Positions 9,350 to 19,296 of a DNA stretch of 64,000 bases are shown here, one piece after another. Both the position numbers and the translations under genes were made by a program. Each line of letters starts with the position of its first letter. Position 1 is the first letter of the stretch. The notes under the pieces were generated by a model. It was not told the origin of the DNA. It saw nothing but the letters and a program-made list of their open reading frames with translations, and searched no databases. Source of the DNA: Crateriforma spongiae. GTDB taxonomy: Bacteria; Planctomycetota; Planctomycetia; Pirellulales; Pirellulaceae. Location of the stretch: assembly GCF_012290005.1 (NCBI RefSeq), contig NZ_JAAXMS010000002.1, forward strand, positions 744,001-808,000, in the 5' to 3' direction.

Positions 9350-11218
9350 ATCGGCATCGTTCGAATCGGGGATCTTCGGTTGCCGGATACTAATGGATGC
9401 TGGTTCACTGTCGATTCGCTCAATCGCCCAGCGACACGCCGCATCGATGGAGACGCGTTGCCAGATTTCGCCCACACCAAACTCGACCAACGGCAAAGAC
9501 TGTTGATCCCGCAAACGGCCAACAGTCACCGCCGATGCAAAGATCATTAAGGGGTGGTCGGGGTCGACGGCACGAATTTGTGCCATCGATTTGCGGACCT
9601 GTGCCATCACCGCATCGGGGACCGGTTGGTCTTCATAGATTTTCCCCAACGCCCACATCGACGAAGCCCGAACCATCGGGTGATAGCCGCGTCGAACGAA
9701 AAACAACAACAGATCCGTTCCCGACTCGTAACGGTGCTGCCCAAAAACTTCGGCCAACTGAGCCAATTGCTTGCTGCGGTCCTGGTCATAAGGGTATTGG
9801 GCTTCGGATTGTGGCAACATTTTCTGGCGAAACGCATCCATGTACGCGGCTGCTTGCTGACAGTCCGAATCGCTGCCGCCGGACTGTTTGATCGCCCATG
9901 CCGCGGTGACGTAGACACTGGGCACCGGATGTTCCAGCAGCGTGATGTACTGGGCAACCGCGGGTCGGTGCCCCAAGCTGACCAGTCCCAAAATCGATTG
10001 TTCGGCCGCCTGCCAGTGTGGCGATTGCAATTGCTTTGACAACGCGTCGATGATGTTCGATCGCCAAGCTTCGTCGGATGCAGTATCGATCAGATGACGC
10101 AAAGCGTCCTGCCGGATTTGCGGTACCGGATCGGCCAGAGCCGTCACGACGGCATTCAACGATGGTTCGTCCACCGGATCACGCAACAGTCGCAAACACA
10201 GCAGACGCAAATCGGTCTCACGCCGACCGCCGTCTTGATGGAACGCGATCGCATCGGCAGCCAACTGCCTGGCAACGTCGGTTTCGTGATCCGCCATGCC
10301 TTGCAACGCAATGGTCGAAGCCCCGCGAACATCGGCGTCGAAAATTTGGCGACGCTGGCGGGCCGCTTCCTCCGACGCATCGCCGCGCAACAAAAGTGCG
10401 GCGACATTCTGGTCAACAACGGTCCCCGCCCCACGCTGTAGATCCAACAGCGAATCGACACGATCGGTATGTCCGGTCGGTTGCACCGCCGCCAGTGCAA
10501 TTGCCGCTTGCAAGCGAACCGCATCCGGCTGTTTTCGATCCAGCCAAGGGCGGATTCGCCGCGCATCATCAGACGCTCCAAGTGCGGCAATGCCCTGCAG
10601 CGCCATCACGACGTGCCCCGCCGGACTGTCGTTTGAATCCAAAACGCTGCGCCAATAGGGATTTGCGCAAGACTGACCGGCGTTAATCAGCTTTTGTTGT
10701 GCTTGACCGGAAAGGTAAGGGTCTTTGACCGCAATTTCCCACATTTGTGCGGCTTGTGATTGATCCAACGCACCGTGCATCGCAATGCCCATCCATTGGC
10801 GTTGAGCCAGCGAATGCGTCCGGTTCGCCGCCGCGCGTCGAAGGGCCAAACGCGTCACCGACGCGGGCAACCACTGGCCCCGTTCCGGATCCTGCAGCCC
10901 CAGGTATTCTTCTTCGCGAATGACCTGCAACATCCGCTGTCGCAAACTTTCACGCTGTTCAGCCGGCAACTGATCCCACTGGTCCAGAACGGCGTCATCA
11001 GGAAACAAACGCGTGTTCGGATAATCGGGTACGGGCAAAGGGACTTGGACCGGCAAATCATTCAACACATCAAACGTGACCTCCGCGACGGATGCCGACA
11101 CATCATCCTGCGCTGGCAAAGACCGCGAAAAAACAACCGCCGACACGATCCATCCGGCCAACGGAATCCAAAGCATGGCGGACAGGGAGTTGCCCTGCCG
11201 CTTTGCGATCATCTTCAT
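9338..11218 (-). CDS. secreted HEAT-repeat protein
   Basis: 626 residues. The ATG at 11218 lies 5 bases after the stop of the upstream permease gene, suggesting translational coupling; a second ATG two codons later is possible. Residues ~14-36 form a signal peptide or N-terminal anchor (MLWIPLAGWIVSAVVF, then RSLPAQ). The rest is alpha-helical with recurring A-x-x-AL-x-x-x-P-D-type repeats from about residue 120 to 580, for example DPVPQIRQDALRHLID and HPVPSVYVTAAWAIKQ, which read as degenerate HEAT/PBS-lyase-like repeats. No catalytic motif is visible. It is the last gene of the ABC cluster, so it may be a periplasmic scaffold or partner for that exporter (inference). Confidence 0.75.
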   Translation of the reverse strand: MKMIAKRQGNSLSAMLWIPLAGWIVSAVVFSRSLPAQDDVSASVAEVTFDVLNDLPVQVPLPVPDYPNTRLFPDDAVLDQWDQLPAEQRESLRQRMLQVIREEEYLGLQDPERGQWLPASVTRLALRRAAANRTHSLAQRQWMGIAMHGALDQSQAAQMWEIAVKDPYLSGQAQQKLINAGQSCANPYWRSVLDSNDSPAGHVVMALQGIAALGASDDARRIRPWLDRKQPDAVRLQAAIALAAVQPTGHTDRVDSLLDLQRGAGTVVDQNVAALLLRGDASEEAARQRRQIFDADVRGASTIALQGMADHETDVARQLAADAIAFHQDGGRRETDLRLLCLRLLRDPVDEPSLNAVVTALADPVPQIRQDALRHLIDTASDEAWRSNIIDALSKQLQSPHWQAAEQSILGLVSLGHRPAVAQYITLLEHPVPSVYVTAAWAIKQSGGSDSDCQQAAAYMDAFRQKMLPQSEAQYPYDQDRSKQLAQLAEVFGQHRYESGTDLLLFFVRRGYHPMVRASSMWALGKIYEDQPVPDAVMAQVRKSMAQIRAVDPDHPLMIFASAVTVGRLRDQQSLPLVEFGVGEIWQRVSIDAACRWAIERIDSEPASISIRQPKIPDSNDADSAD

Positions 11219-11223
11219 TACCG

Positions 11224-12906
11224 TTAATCCATACGTGTCAAACGGACGCACCGGAGCCAAACCAAACCGCTGGCGATCACGGTCACACCAAGTCCAACGA
11301 TCCACGCCGTGGGGACCAATTGATAATCCTCAAACCCGGGTGTTTGAATTTCTGCCAACGCCGCGGCCGCCGGATTGATCGACAGGACCGCTTGGACAAA
11401 TCCGTGTCCGAACGGACGGTCCTGCGCCGACCAAACCAACAACGTTCCGGCAAAGACCAACAGCAAGACCAAGTAATTGATCGCCGTCGCGGTGGCGGTC
11501 CGACGATTCATCGCACTGACGCAAAGGCTGATCGACAAGACCACCAACGCGGTGATTCCCAGACAGACCAAAACACGTTGAACCTGTGGCACCAGCGTGG
11601 GCTGGATCATGATCATCACAAGGTAGCCGGGCAACGTCGCCATCAAAATCAACAACAGCGTCCAGACCACGCTGAAGACCTTCCCGCTAAGAATCCGCAC
11701 CATCGACATCGGCGTGGTCCGCAGGATGTCCCAGCCGCCACTTTCCAGTTCGCCGGCAATCTGGCTACTGGCCAAACTGGGGCCGATCAATACCAGCAAC
11801 GCCATCTGGACGACGACCATGACGGTGGCCACCCTTTCGACGCCCCAACTGACCGTTCCCGTGGTGGCCACCACGGCCAACGTCATCGACAGCACGGCGC
11901 ACACCGAAACCAAACGCAACAACCAGTGCATACGCCCGAATCGCCGGGTGCGAAATTCTTTGACCATCACCGGATTCAGCCACCGGGGAATCCCGCTGCT
12001 GCGTCGATTGGGATCCACCAAGAAAGCGAAACGTCGAATGATGCGAACCCACCGCGATTGATCATCGGTCACGGTCCCCGTCGACCGCGACCGATCGACC
12101 GCTGACGATCCCAAACGCAGAATCGTCAACAACGAAAACACCGCCGCACCGGCCAGACATAAAACCAAGTATCGCACGACCACACTGGCCAGTGTTCCGG
12201 TCGCATCGCCCACCGAAACGTCCATCGCACCGACCGCATACCGATCGCCGACAATCTGGCCGATCAACGGGATCGGACTGATCGAACGAATCCACCAACC
12301 GATCGTACCGATGGTCCCGGGCAGACGGGACAACACGGCACCGATGATCACCGATCCAATGGCGATCAAAACCATGGCCGCATAGCTGCCGCGCAGACTT
12401 GCATCGCTGGTCCGCGTCCGACTGCTGATCCACAACGACACCGCCGTATACAGGACGACGACGCCGAACAACGTCGCCAACAAAGGTGCAATGTGCTGGA
12501 CCAGCGAAACGCCGCCCATCGCATAGCTGGCGGTCAACGCCGGCAAGGTGGCGGTCAATAACACGACCGCCACCACGACGTTCGCCCAAAACTTGCCAAA
12601 ATAGATGTCCGCCACACGAATCGGTGAATGCAACAGCATCGCTAGTGTTCCCTGACGCCATTCGCGAACGATGGACGTTGCCGGGAACGCGGGCACGGCC
12701 AACAAGGTCGCCGTCAACATCGCATACGCCAGCGGACGAAACACTTCGAAAGAACGTTGGCTCATCATGTCGGCCGATCCCGCCGATGGCCAACGCAACA
12801 GGACCAGACCGCCGGTGAAAAAGGCGATCGCCATCGCCGCTGCCAAGGTCTTTCCCGAACGAAATTGTCCGCGAACTTCGCGAACCAACACCGGTCCACC
12901 CAACAT
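11224..12906 (-). CDS. ABC-2 type permease, duplicated (two-half) form
   Basis: 560 residues, integral membrane. There are about twelve hydrophobic segments in two blocks separated by a charged middle (about residues 270-320, DRSRSTGTVTDDQ to RRSSGIPRWLNPVMVKEFRTRRFGRMHW). Each block starts with an amphipathic VREVRGQF or VKEFRTRRF element like the N-terminal interfacial helix of ABC-2 permeases. The conserved short segment REWRQGTLAMLLHSPIRVADI in the first half, and ELESGGWDILRTTPMSMVRIL in the second, are the cytosolic coupling regions, so this looks like a fusion of two ABC-2 permeases. Its start shares one base with the stop of the ATPase gene (TGATG at 12904-12908), a tight operon. Direction is probably export; cargo unknown. 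Confidence 0.85.
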   Translation of the reverse strand: MLGGPVLVREVRGQFRSGKTLAAAMAIAFFTGGLVLLRWPSAGSADMMSQRSFEVFRPLAYAMLTATLLAVPAFPATSIVREWRQGTLAMLLHSPIRVADIYFGKFWANVVVAVVLLTATLPALTASYAMGGVSLVQHIAPLLATLFGVVVLYTAVSLWISSRTRTSDASLRGSYAAMVLIAIGSVIIGAVLSRLPGTIGTIGWWIRSISPIPLIGQIVGDRYAVGAMDVSVGDATGTLASVVVRYLVLCLAGAAVFSLLTILRLGSSAVDRSRSTGTVTDDQSRWVRIIRRFAFLVDPNRRSSGIPRWLNPVMVKEFRTRRFGRMHWLLRLVSVCAVLSMTLAVVATTGTVSWGVERVATVMVVVQMALLVLIGPSLASSQIAGELESGGWDILRTTPMSMVRILSGKVFSVVWTLLLILMATLPGYLVMIMIQPTLVPQVQRVLVCLGITALVVLSISLCVSAMNRRTATATAINYLVLLLVFAGTLLVWSAQDRPFGHGFVQAVLSINPAAAALAEIQTPGFEDYQLVPTAWIVGLGVTVIASGLVWLRCVRLTRMD

Positions 12907-13946
12907 CAGCTGGCCGCCTTTGCATCGTCAGCGACCGAATCATCATCGCCCGCGCGTGTCACGCTGACGAATGCATCCTCCAAATCGCTGGGAACTTCGC
13001 GGAACTGGGCCACGTGGATGTCGCGGGTGACCAGTTCTCGCAGCAAATCCGCCAATGCTCGTTCGGTACGGTTCGTTTCCAAACGCACCAACGATTGACC
13101 GGTCATGACCGTGACGATTTCGTCGTCGTCTTTCCATCCTTCGATCCAATCGGCCGCCTGTTGTGCCTGGGCCTGATCCAACAACTGGACTTCGAAGGTT
13201 TGCCGCGGACACAACTCCTTCATCACCGAATCCAGTGACCCGAACGCTCGCAACTTCCCGCCGGTCAGGATCGCCACGGTGTTACAGATGCGGGATAGTT
13301 CGGGCAAAATGTGGCTGGTCACGATCAGCGTTTTCCCCATCGCGGCCAAGTTCAACAGGATCTCGCGCATCTCGATTCGCGCTTGTGGGTCCAGGCCGTT
13401 GGCCGGTTCGTCCAAGATCAGGACCTCGGGATCGTGCAACATGATCCGCGCGATCCCGACGCGTTGTTGCATGCCATGGCTAAGCGATTCGACAAATTTG
13501 TCCTGCATGTAAGTGCAGTTGGTCGTGTCCATCACCTCGGCGATGCGTTGTTTCCGTTGGCGTGGCGGCAACCCATAGACTGCGGCAAAGAAGTCCAAGT
13601 ATTCGCGGACACGCATGTTGTCGTACACGCCGAATTTATCGGGCATATAGCCGACGGCGCGTTTGATTTTCTTTGATTGCCCGGTGCAATCGATGCCGGA
13701 AATGGTTGCATGTCCCGATGTGGGTTTGGAAAGCCCCACCAAAATACGAATCGTGGTCGTCTTGCCCGCACCGTTGGGACCGATGAAGCCCAGGATTTGC
13801 CCGCGGTCCACGGAGATCGAAAGTCGATCCAGGGCCACAAAGTCACCAAAACGCTTGGTCAATTCATGGGTTTGGACGACCGCCGAGCTCCCGGCGGCGT
13901 GCACTCCCGCCGGCTCCGGCGCAACCGCCTGTGTTGTCGAATTCAA
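12906..13946 (-). CDS. ABC transporter ATP-binding subunit
   Basis: About 346 residues if translation starts at the TTG at 13946, which has GAAGGT at a proper distance; a GTG at 13904 is the alternative. No ATG lies at the expected place. The longer open frame up to 14339 overlaps the end of the upstream gene and is not protein-like. Motifs: [19 protein letters not shown] Walker A, the signature LSHGMQQRVGIARIM, Walker B LILDEPANGLDPQARIEMRE, and the H-loop IVTSHILPE. It is an NatA/CcmA-like ATPase for ABC-2 permeases, with a ~100-residue C-terminal regulatory tail. The partner permease follows with a one-base overlap, so the pair forms one exporter in the inner membrane. Confidence 0.9.
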   Translation of the reverse strand: MNSTTQAVAPEPAGVHAAGSSAVVQTHELTKRFGDFVALDRLSISVDRGQILGFIGPNGAGKTTTIRILVGLSKPTSGHATISGIDCTGQSKKIKRAVGYMPDKFGVYDNMRVREYLDFFAAVYGLPPRQRKQRIAEVMDTTNCTYMQDKFVESLSHGMQQRVGIARIMLHDPEVLILDEPANGLDPQARIEMREILLNLAAMGKTLIVTSHILPELSRICNTVAILTGGKLRAFGSLDSVMKELCPRQTFEVQLLDQAQAQQAADWIEGWKDDDEIVTVMTGQSLVRLETNRTERALADLLRELVTRDIHVAQFREVPSDLEDAFVSVTRAGDDDSVADDAKAAS

Positions 13947-14043
13947 TGGGTGACCTTCATTTGAAAAGCAAGTGAATCGTTTTCTGCTGGGCAAGACGCT
14001 TGCGGTCGTCCGCGCCAGTCGAATGGGGCTGACAGCAACGACG

Positions 14044-16731
14044 TTACCGATCGTCGTCGCTGGTCGCGTCGGCAGGCTTCGGCTCGAGTCCGAATTTTGG
14101 TCGTGTCGCAGGGTCGGCCCGCGTGCCGGAATCCTGGACGACACCACGCAGCCACCACTGCGGTCGTCGGATCTGCCAAGCCGGGTCGTCTTCGCCGGCC
14201 GAATCATCGCCGATGACGGCATTGCCAGGCAGGGCTTCAGGTCCATCGTTTGACGGCGGACGCTTGGCGGGTGACACGTCGAATTCCAAACGCAGTTCGC
14301 CGACACCGGGATGGTAAACCAAGTCGCCGGCCCCGACATCGATCTTCACCGTGCCGCTGGGTGCATCCAGTTTTGCAATCTGTTTTCGTTTTCCATCGGA
14401 ATCCAACATCGTCAATGTCACCTCACGCATCGGTGCATCGATGTCCATTTGGAACTGTGCCGATGTCAGATCCAGGGGCAGCACAACCCTTGGGATTTGC
14501 CAACGCAGTTGCCAAGTCATCGGATCTTCTTCGGGCGCATGGCTTTCACCGTCGGCCATGATTTTGGTAAGCGATGTGCCCCATCCCGATTCGACGGATT
14601 CGACCTTGATCGTCGATGGTGGCAACCGCACCTGATCGCCCGGCGACGCGGGCAACAACCGCATCGACATCGCACACAATGCTTCGCCGTTGATCCTGGC
14701 GTCGACACCGTCGTTCATCGGTTGTTCCCACGGCGGCGTCCAAGCCAGCACCAGCGGCGCAATGCGTGGCGTTTCATCGTCTCCGAAAATGGTCCGATCA
14801 CGCTCGCGGATCAGCGTTCGGTAAGCTTCTTGGTGACTCTGCTGAGTCTGATTCAGCAACCCCGATGCCAGTCGGAACTGCTGCGGGGCGTCCGCATCGG
14901 CGGGCAACACCCAAACGTCGTCCGCTTCCGCATCACGAACCAACGCATGCACCCGAGCGGGTGGCAAAACAATGGCCGGGTCATCGCCGGGACCGGGCAA
15001 GCCTTCGGCTAAGCGAATTTCCAATCCACGCTGGGTAAGCCTTCCGATCGCCTGCCCGGATCCGGCCGGGACCGAAAGACTGGCACCGATCGACTGCAGC
15101 CCGGTCGGCCAATCAGCGATGCTTAGCCGACGTTGGTGCGTCATGTCGGTCCAAACCACCGGCGACTGTGTCGACTGGCCGCCGAAGGGCCGCAAGCTTT
15201 CTGCGTCGTCGACCGCTCGATCCATGCTGCCGCCGTCGCGAAAGTACAGCACACTGGATTGATCCAAGATGGCTTGGTCGCGGTCCGGTTGCAGCATCGC
15301 GAACTGAGCATGTGCCAAGGTGTCCGGCACGCTTTTCCGCATCGACATCGACGCGATTGCAAGCGGTGCGCTGGCGATCACCGCCGTCAGCGGCAGGCTC
15401 CACAACGAGCGCTCGGCCACCCCCTGGCGGGCCCAGTAGCGGGTCACGCACCAACCACCAACGATGAACGTTGCCAACGATGCCAAGACCGCCCACCGCG
15501 ATGCCACCGGATAACCGACGTGGATCGCGGCGGCCGTGGGCGAAACCGACGGCGGCGGCTGACGATTGCGTGGCTGTTGAAACAGACTGACGATGGGGAT
15601 CGCCGCGGCGTTGGGCTGGTACGGCGGGTTGTACGCGATGTCGTAATTCGGTGGATACGGTTCATACCAGGCGGATGCGTCGGCCATCGTCAACCAGACT
15701 TCGCCCCGCCCAACACGGACCCGAACGGCCGCCGGCCAATCATCGATCCAATGCGTGACTTCGCCGCCGGATTGATGAATTTTGCGCAGGGTCATCGGAT
15801 GGTAGCGCTGAACCCGCAGCGGATGCGTGTCCATGTCGGGCCGCAGTTTGGTGCGAAAGTCAAAATCATTCCGTTGGACTGTCCCCATGTCGGTGGCCTG
15901 CCACAGATCACCGATCAATGGTGCTATCGCAGCCACGCTGATGCGGTCCAGCGACACCCACGCCTTTCCACCATCGGCCAGCCAGCGACGCAAAACGGCG
16001 ACACCGTGGGGATCGTTCAGTCCCGAGGCGTCATGAATGAACAAGTTGTCGATCGCATCCCAGCGACGAAAATCTCTGGGCAAACGTTCCAGGTCCAAGA
16101 CCAAGCGGCTTTGCTGGTCCAATTCACGACAGGCGATCATCAGGTTGTATTCATGATCCAACTGGTCCAATCGCCACTGCCAGTCCTCGGCCGGTGTCGG
16201 TGCCAGCTTGGCCAACACCGCCGTCGCAACGATGTCTTCGCTTAACAGCAGGCGCAGGTCTTGGACCGCCCGCTGGGAATCATGCTTCAGCGGGACTTCG
16301 ACGCCGTCGACGACTTCGGCCAAGGCGATCGAAAGATTCACATGAGTGCCACCGGCCAGATCGGGCAATTGCACCCACACTTCGTCGCGGGCGGTGAATC
16401 CGGATTCGATACGCCGCACCAATCGATAGGTGACGTCACCATGTCCGATCAGACGAACCGTCACGATGGCCGTCTTGGCCTTTGGCGCTGAATTGCTGAT
16501 CAAAACGGGCATCGGCCACCAATGGCCCGGCATCGGTGGCGTGGGTGATGTGGCGGTCACCGGGGCCAATTTCAAACCGCCGTTTTCATTGACCGCCTCG
16601 AACGAATCGGGAACGCGGGACGGATCGACGTCCGAATCGCCCCGAACCACCCCCGCGATGACGATTGCGACCAGGCAAACAGACGCCGGACGGTTCAAAC
16701 ACGCAAAACGCTGAAGAAGGATTCCCGGCAT
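14044..16731 (-). CDS. envelope protein of unknown function linked to ABC exporter
   Basis: 895 residues from the ATG at 16731; the frame is open to 16923 but the extra 64 residues lack protein character. Residues ~12-30 (ASVCLVAIVIAGVVRG) are a signal peptide. A long exported region follows, with a GATase1-like or Rossmann-like stretch (LFIHDASGLNDPHGVAVLRRWLADGGK), which recalls the flipped domain of GldG/DUF4350-type exporter partners. One or two transmembrane segments lie near residues 430-500 (WAVLASLATFIVGGWCVTRYW; LPLTAVIASAPLAIASM), then a second beta-rich region. I do not recognise the family. Position 97 bases upstream of the ABC ATPase on the same strand suggests an accessory subunit of that exporter. 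Confidence 0.65.
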   Translation of the reverse strand: MPGILLQRFACLNRPASVCLVAIVIAGVVRGDSDVDPSRVPDSFEAVNENGGLKLAPVTATSPTPPMPGHWWPMPVLISNSAPKAKTAIVTVRLIGHGDVTYRLVRRIESGFTARDEVWVQLPDLAGGTHVNLSIALAEVVDGVEVPLKHDSQRAVQDLRLLLSEDIVATAVLAKLAPTPAEDWQWRLDQLDHEYNLMIACRELDQQSRLVLDLERLPRDFRRWDAIDNLFIHDASGLNDPHGVAVLRRWLADGGKAWVSLDRISVAAIAPLIGDLWQATDMGTVQRNDFDFRTKLRPDMDTHPLRVQRYHPMTLRKIHQSGGEVTHWIDDWPAAVRVRVGRGEVWLTMADASAWYEPYPPNYDIAYNPPYQPNAAAIPIVSLFQQPRNRQPPPSVSPTAAAIHVGYPVASRWAVLASLATFIVGGWCVTRYWARQGVAERSLWSLPLTAVIASAPLAIASMSMRKSVPDTLAHAQFAMLQPDRDQAILDQSSVLYFRDGGSMDRAVDDAESLRPFGGQSTQSPVVWTDMTHQRRLSIADWPTGLQSIGASLSVPAGSGQAIGRLTQRGLEIRLAEGLPGPGDDPAIVLPPARVHALVRDAEADDVWVLPADADAPQQFRLASGLLNQTQQSHQEAYRTLIRERDRTIFGDDETPRIAPLVLAWTPPWEQPMNDGVDARINGEALCAMSMRLLPASPGDQVRLPPSTIKVESVESGWGTSLTKIMADGESHAPEEDPMTWQLRWQIPRVVLPLDLTSAQFQMDIDAPMREVTLTMLDSDGKRKQIAKLDAPSGTVKIDVGAGDLVYHPGVGELRLEFDVSPAKRPPSNDGPEALPGNAVIGDDSAGEDDPAWQIRRPQWWLRGVVQDSGTRADPATRPKFGLEPKPADATSDDDR

Positions 16732-17001
16732 GACAGACCGATCGGCAAAGCGGACAAGCGGACGGGCGTTCCATCGACATCCTGTGCGTGGCGGCCCGAA
16801 TCGACCGGCCACGATAACCCAACGCCCGCGGGCGATGTTCAACGCAGTCACAGAATTCCCCGTGCTGCCCCAAGAGACCGCCGCCGTTTTTCCCCCCAGA
16901 ATCGGCCTCTCCAGATCAGCCAAACGCCCCTATAATCCGCAAAACTTCACTTCGCCAAAAACGAACGTACAGACCACGGACGCCCTGGAAGACCGTTTTC
17001 G

Positions 17002-18597
17002 ATGAGCACTGCGACCGCCAGCGACGCTTCGACCCCGACGACGCCCGCCGAGAAGCCCGAAATCCGCATCTACAACACGCTGAGCAAGACCAAGGAAGCG
17101 TTCCAGCCGCTGCGCCCGCCCAGCGTCGGCATGTACCTGTGCGGCCCCACCGTCTATGCCGAAGCCCACATCGGGCACATGGTCGGTCCGGTGATCTTCG
17201 ACTGCGTCAAGCGTTTTTTGACCTACAGCGGTTACGACGTGACCTGGGTCGTGAACATCACCGATGTCGACGACAAACTGATTGCCAAAGGACGCGAACG
17301 TGGGATCCCGATGAGCCAGATCGCGGTGGAAATGACCGCCGACTATCTGGCGAACTTGAAAGAACTGGGCGTCAACCAGATCAATCATCTGCCCCGCGCC
17401 ACCGACCACATGCCGCAAATCATCGCTTTCATCCAGACCCTGGAAGCGAAAGGGCACGCCTATGCCGTCGACGGCGACGTCTTCTTTGACGTCATGAAAG
17501 ACCCCAGTTACGGCCAGCTGTCCAACCGCAGCGTCGACAGTCAGCAAGGCGAAGGCGGTGATGCCGCCGCCAAGAAACGGTCCCCCGGCGACTTCGCCCT
17601 TTGGAAGTCCGCCAAATCGGACGAACCCAGTTGGGACAGCCCCTGGGGCGCCGGCCGACCGGGATGGCACATCGAATGTTCGGCGATGAGCCACGAAATC
17701 CTGGGCGAAACCTTTGACATCCACGGTGGTGGCTTGGACTTGGTGTTCCCCCACCACGAAAACGAACGCGCCCAAAGCAGTTGCTGTCATGGCGCGCCCA
17801 TGGTGAAGTATTGGATGCACAACGGCCTGATGCGGGCCGGCGAAAAAGGCAAAGTCGGCGGACGCAGCGATCGTGAATCCACCGCCGATGATGCACAGGG
17901 CAAGATCAGCCGCAGCAAAGGCGCCGGCGGGCTGGCCGAATTGATCCGACGCCACACCGGCGAACGCATTCGATTCTTCCTGTTGCGAACGCACTACCGC
18001 AGCACGATCGTCTTCGGCGAAGACGGGCTGCAAGAAGCCGGTACGGCATTGGAAGGCTTCTATCGCTTCTTCGATCGCTATGAACAAATCACCGGATCAT
18101 CGTTCTATGATCTGCCCGCCGCCCGAACCCGCTTCGATGGCGGTGTCGCCAATCCCAAAGACGATGCACTGTTGAAAGACGTCGCCCAGTTGCGGTCAAA
18201 ATATTTGGCCGCAATGGACGATGACTTCAACACCGGCGCGGCGATCAGCCAGTTGTTCGATTTGCTGCGGTTGCTGAACCGTCACATCGACACTCAAAAA
18301 CTGGGCACGGCCGCACCGGCAAGCCCCGCCTTGGAAACGCTGACATCCGCGGCCACCGTGCTGCGTGAACTGACCTCCGTCTTGGGCCTGTTCCTGAAAC
18401 CCGTCGCCGCGTCGGCAGGCGGTGACGACGGTGACGCCGAACTGTTGGACCACGTCATCGGGCTGCTGATCGACCTACGCAAGGAAGCACGCGCGAATAA
18501 AGATTATGCGATGGGCGACGCGATCCGTGATCGCCTGGGCGAAATCGGCGTCGCTTTGCTGGACAGCAAAGACGGCACGACCTGGGAAAAGAAATAA
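17002..18597 (+). CDS. cysS: cysteinyl-tRNA synthetase
   Basis: 531 residues; charges tRNA-Cys with cysteine in the cytoplasm. The class I HIGH motif is intact (residues 56-59 in YAEAHIGHM). Zinc ligands are the Cys in MYLCGPT (C47), the Cys in WHIECSAM, and His/Glu in FPHHENE. The KMSKS loop is atypical: KISRS (residues 301-305), preceded by a basic insertion of about 20 residues ([18 protein letters not shown]) not found in most bacterial CysS. The length, above the usual ~460, comes from this insertion, an N-terminal extension of ~20 residues and a longer anticodon-binding region. ruvC follows 15 bases downstream on the same strand. Confidence 0.96.
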   Translation: MSTATASDASTPTTPAEKPEIRIYNTLSKTKEAFQPLRPPSVGMYLCGPTVYAEAHIGHMVGPVIFDCVKRFLTYSGYDVTWVVNITDVDDKLIAKGRERGIPMSQIAVEMTADYLANLKELGVNQINHLPRATDHMPQIIAFIQTLEAKGHAYAVDGDVFFDVMKDPSYGQLSNRSVDSQQGEGGDAAAKKRSPGDFALWKSAKSDEPSWDSPWGAGRPGWHIECSAMSHEILGETFDIHGGGLDLVFPHHENERAQSSCCHGAPMVKYWMHNGLMRAGEKGKVGGRSDRESTADDAQGKISRSKGAGGLAELIRRHTGERIRFFLLRTHYRSTIVFGEDGLQEAGTALEGFYRFFDRYEQITGSSFYDLPAARTRFDGGVANPKDDALLKDVAQLRSKYLAAMDDDFNTGAAISQLFDLLRLLNRHIDTQKLGTAAPASPALETLTSAATVLRELTSVLGLFLKPVAASAGGDDGDAELLDHVIGLLIDLRKEARANKDYAMGDAIRDRLGEIGVALLDSKDGTTWEKK

Positions 18598-18612
18598 CCC
18601 CGCGGCGCGGAC

Positions 18613-19116
18613 ATGGATGGCAAGCTGATCCTGGGGATCGACCCCGGGCTGAATACCACCGGTTACGCGGTCATCCGCCGGCTGGACGGGGCCGCGATGC
18701 ACCTGTGCGAAGCCGGCGTGATCCGCAGCCGCCAACGTGACCCGATGGAAACGCGGCTGGCCGAATTGCACGCCGGTGTCTCGGAAGTGCTGCAGGCCCA
18801 TCGCGTCGACTTGATGGCACTGGAACAGCTGTTTTCACACTATGAACGCCCACGCACCGCCATCCTGATGGGACATGCCCGCGGCGTGATCTGTTTGGCC
18901 GCCAGCCAAGCGGGGATTCCCGTCACGCACTTTGAACCCACACGGGTGAAAAAGGTGATCACGGGCAACGGTCGCGCACCAAAATCACAGATCCAACAGG
19001 CCGTCAAACTTCAATTGAACCTGACCGCGGTGCCCGAACCGGCTGACGTCGCCGATGCCATGGCCCTGTCGCTGTGTGGTCACTATCTGGGTTCAGGGTC
19101 GTTGGCCGAACGTTAA
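18613..19116 (+). CDS. ruvC: Holliday junction resolvase RuvC
   Basis: 167 residues, the usual length. A dimeric endonuclease that cuts Holliday junctions during recombinational repair. All four acidic catalytic residues can be placed: D10 in LGIDPGLNTTGYAV, E71 in LMALEQLF, and D145 and D148 in PADVADAMALSLCGH. The GRAPKSQIQQAV segment matches the DNA-contacting region. It sits 15 bases after cysS and is likely cotranscribed. ruvA, its functional partner and commonly its neighbour, lies 3.3 kb downstream beyond two minus-strand genes. ruvB is not in the window. Confidence 0.97.
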   Translation: MDGKLILGIDPGLNTTGYAVIRRLDGAAMHLCEAGVIRSRQRDPMETRLAELHAGVSEVLQAHRVDLMALEQLFSHYERPRTAILMGHARGVICLAASQAGIPVTHFEPTRVKKVITGNGRAPKSQIQQAVKLQLNLTAVPEPADVADAMALSLCGHYLGSGSLAER

Positions 19117-19178
19117 GGGAACCTAGAAAAGAAGGATGGATTGCGAAGATCAGCTACCATCCTCCACACCCTCCCGAC

Positions 19179-19205
19179 GGGAAAACCTTCACGCCAGGTT
19201 TTCCC
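19179..19205 (+). terminator. probable intrinsic terminator after ruvC
   Basis: A perfect 10-base inverted repeat (GGGAAAACCT / AGGTTTTCCC) with a 7-base loop lies 62 bases after the ruvC stop. It is followed only by TTG rather than a long T run, so termination strength is uncertain. Its position between cysS-ruvC and the convergent secreted-protein gene suits a terminator. Confidence 0.5.
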
Positions 19206-19296
19206 TTGACCACAACATCCGACTTGGCTTTCGTGCCGAATCTCGCCTCCGACCCTGGCGACATTCACCGCTGAAACGGAGCGTTCGAGTTCACGA

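Noticed and set aside
15133-16245. 370-codon plus-strand frame within the 895-residue envelope-protein gene
   Set aside because: Arg/His/Gly-rich shadow of the minus-strand coding sequence; the sense protein has a signal peptide and continuous protein character.
16930-18087. 385-codon minus-strand frame over cysS
   Set aside because: Antisense of a complete cysteinyl-tRNA synthetase; composition is that of a reverse-strand shadow.
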